This document shows positions 61,816 through 64,000 of a stretch of 64,000 nt of DNA, in pieces (position 1 is the stretch's first letter; every line of letters begins with the position of its first letter). The position numbers and the translations under genes are program-made. The notes under the pieces were generated by a model that did no database searches, was not told the DNA's origin, and was given only the letters and a program-made list of their open reading frames with translations. Origin of the DNA: Glossina fuscipes (Eukaryota; Arthropoda; Insecta; Diptera; Glossinidae); NCBI RefSeq assembly GCF_014805625.2, contig NW_023998452.1, positions 180,455 to 244,454 on the forward strand, given 5' to 3'.

Positions 61816-62693
61816 ATCTATATATAACTAAGCATATACGTCTGTTCACTCCACTGTTTGTTGACACGTTTGTCCTTAAGTAAGCACACTTATGGTTGCA
61901 GCCTTATTGATATTAAAAATGGGCCTTTGATTCATGGAAGTAGCTAGAGGACAAAGTAAACAGACAAGCCCTTTATTTTCAAAAGCAAGCTTCTGTCTTA
62001 TTATCTGCCGTAAGCTACAATAGATACGTATAGTAAGATAAATTTCCGGGAATATGCTATGAATGATTCAGATGAACGATTTATGTACGCGAATGAAAGA
62101 ATCAACCACGTCCAGCCAATATTAAAGAATAACATTCAGTTTTTTTTCGATTTTTTTTAAAGATAAATGGGGGGCGGTATAAAAGATGCGGTCGTATGCT
62201 TTTGCCGGCCTAAGTTAACCTAAGTGAAATTCTTAATCGGCACGAAATCAAATTCAGTTTTCATCTAAACGCCTTAAAATCTCACGGTGGTCATGTGTGA
62301 GGGCAATCGTATGGGCTCACCATTGATTACTAGTAGAGTGCTCTTATGCTAAGTAATTGGAAACAACAGATTTTCAATTTAATTTAACACATACAACTAA
62401 CTGATAAGTACGCATAAATCATACGTTAGTTATCTGTTTTACCGATTTTATTAAACAAAGAAGAGATGTTCTTTCCTTCTTTTTGTTCTGTTTTTCCACT
62501 AAACGAAACGTTCAATAAAACCGCATCACGTGTAAGTTTTCTTTATATAAATATAATTGTGTGATTGAGGTTTTGTGCTTATTTATCCTAAGGGAAACAA
62601 ATCAGAATACTTAAAACTATTTTTTACATTCCTCATATGAAGATATATTATCTGCCTAAAAATGGGTTAATTCTAAAATGAATATGGTAGGTA
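61816..62693. other. Intergenic DNA
   Basis: Nothing supportable seen. Confidence 0.5.
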
Positions 62694-62915
62694 GGCGCCG
62701 CGACATGGTGGATTTGTTACCCAGCGATATGGGTATCGAATACAAGAACTTGGGCAGTAGAATACGAAAAGTTAAGTGTGTTAATTGTAAATTAATTGTA
62801 ACAGACGTCGCGACTTAGTGGATGAATCTCTTAAAAACACCTTCGGTATAGGTATGAAATGAAAGGAGTTGGGGGTAGAATGCAATGTTAGTTATAATTT
62901 AATTTCGGTGGTCAT
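62694..62915. repeat. Diverged ~110-bp tandem duplication
   Basis: Two copies begin at about 62694 and 62804: G(C/T)CGCGAC.T.GTGGAT, then ...ATGGGTATCGAATA/TAGGTATGAAATG, then AAG.A.TTGGG..GTAGAAT, then GTTA.T..TAATT. Substitutions and small gaps separate them. Confidence 0.6.
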
Positions 62916-63351
62916 TTACCACAAAGTCTTGCGGCGTTTAGAAAAAACCGATTTTTTGGACATTAAAATCTTACGTGGCCAAACGCGTGGTAGATTAGCC
63001 CGCGTCCGAATGTTACTTTCAGTAGGAAACAAGTAGTGTTATATCCATCACCGAAGAACGGATCTCTTAGGCAAACTGATATATTTGCCACGTTGTTGAA
63101 GATTGGATGAAAAGAAAATTAACGATAGTATTAAGTTGGGTAAGGCATAAGCTGCACATATTTTCAAAGACGATGTGTCGTGGGACGCTCTAGAGACATA
63201 AGACGGCACCAAGCGGTATGAATCCATCTTGCCGTGAAGGGAAGAACAAAAGAAATCGGAAGAAAAGAACTTGAAGACGATTGTGAAAACTTTTATAAAA
63301 ATGCTTCAATAACTGAATTAAATGGCGGCATAGCAATGCCTTAAAAAAAGC
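62916..63351. other. Intergenic DNA
   Basis: No feature recognised. Confidence 0.5.
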
Positions 63352-63478
63352 GGCACAATACATGCAAAACAAATGAGAACGAATATGCGTTTATTTTATA
63401 AAGGGGCACAATACATGCAAAACAAATGAGAACGAATATGCGTTTATTTTATAAAGGGGCACAATACATGCAAAACAA
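63352..63478. repeat. 53-bp tandem repeat, 2.4 copies
   Basis: The unit beginning GGCACAATACATGCAAAACA starts at 63352, 63405 and 63458. The first two copies are identical over 53 bp and the third breaks off after 21 bp. Identity implies recent duplication, or an assembly artefact. Confidence 0.95.
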
Positions 63479-63599
63479 CCAGCCACAGAGTTGATGTCCC
63501 CTATATGTGCGCGCGCAATGGTGATCAGGCAGGGTTATCGGTAGATTAGAGTTATTAAGAAGGAGATCTCCAAAAACCTTCAATTACTTTAGGAAGGAT

Positions 63600-63720
63600 C
63601 TTAGATGAAGGGCGAGGGGTGTATTCATTTTGTCAAAACGTTTGTAACGCCCAGACGCCAAGCGTTACAAGTCATTAGTTCATTTGCACTTAGTCCGTTG
63701 CTGCAGAAGGGGAGAGAGAA
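63600..63720 (+). repeat. Family 1 dispersed repeat, copy g (partial)
   Basis: GTGTATTCATTTTGTCAAAA then CGTTTGTAACGCCCAGACGC, the best match to the family 1 left part; the CCGTCTGTC module is not clear downstream. Confidence 0.6.
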
Positions 63721-64000
63721 GAACAATAGTAGGGGAGAATTTATAACAACTTAAATGTTAACGCCAATCAGCTGTGTTAAACGCACAACTTATAATAACG
63801 GACCAAATGCACACACACCTTTATTCAATGCATTGCTATATTTGCGAAAAAATTCCGTCAGCACATCCTCACTGCATAAGAACTCGTGCGAGACAGAGTA
63901 GAAAACTAAAAACTTTTTTTTTTTTTGTTTGTTTAGAGATGGATTGGACCAGTTAAGTTAATGTTAGATCCATAATCCAGAAACGAAGTTGAGAGCGATT
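63721..64000. other. Intergenic DNA at window end
   Basis: Nothing supportable seen. Confidence 0.5.

Overview
The window looks like nuclear DNA from a higher fly (Diptera). It is strongly AT-rich, with many AT, AAT, AAC and GATA microsatellites and two 100-N assembly gaps. Host genes have introns of about 60-80 nt with GT...AG borders. Mobile elements are of the kinds common in flies: Tc1/mariner relatives, non-LTR retrotransposons and tRNA-derived SINE-like copies. A tephritid-like or other acalyptrate fly is my best guess; the genus cannot be told from the sequence.

1-46 kb holds no host gene that I can support. It is repeat-laden intergenic DNA. The main contents are a 5'-truncated Jockey/CR1-like non-LTR retrotransposon (9.33-11.88 kb, minus) and a shorter copy of the same family in the opposite orientation (17.79-18.40 kb, plus). 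There is one structurally intact mariner element (21139-22426, perfect 32-bp terminal inverted repeats, TA duplication, 349-aa D,D34D transposase). Four other decayed or deleted Tc1/mariner pieces lie at 16.9, 25.0, 30.7 and 44.9 kb. Two dispersed repeat families recur, family 1 (GTTTGCAACGC plus CCGTCTGTC modules) and family 2 (an 803-bp element with 15-bp inverted ends and a terminal hairpin). A decayed ~100-120-bp tandem array (15.2-16.3 kb), a GC-rich block of unknown origin (25.36-26.40 kb) and a T-depleted simple-sequence tract (35.5-36.4 kb) complete this part.

46-62 kb is the gene-bearing part, all on the minus strand. From upstream to downstream it holds an orphan exon-like ORF (61377-61815), a seven-exon gene for an unrecognised 1115-aa protein (60224-55897), a Meox-family homeobox gene matching buttonless (51330-49532, three exons, homeodomain split between positions 44 and 45), and Brd8 (49270-46273, three exons, 950 aa), a SANT/bromodomain subunit of the Tip60/NuA4 acetyltransferase complex. 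The homeobox gene and Brd8 are head-to-tail with only 261 bp between stop and start. For all three multi-exon genes the splice phases close exactly, which is the strongest evidence for the models.

Repeats also invade the genic part. Intron 1 of the homeobox gene carries a tRNA-derived SINE-like copy whose sibling lies at 38.9-39.1 kb, and an RNase-H-bearing non-LTR fragment lies at 52.55-53.2 kb. All calls were made by eye without database searches.
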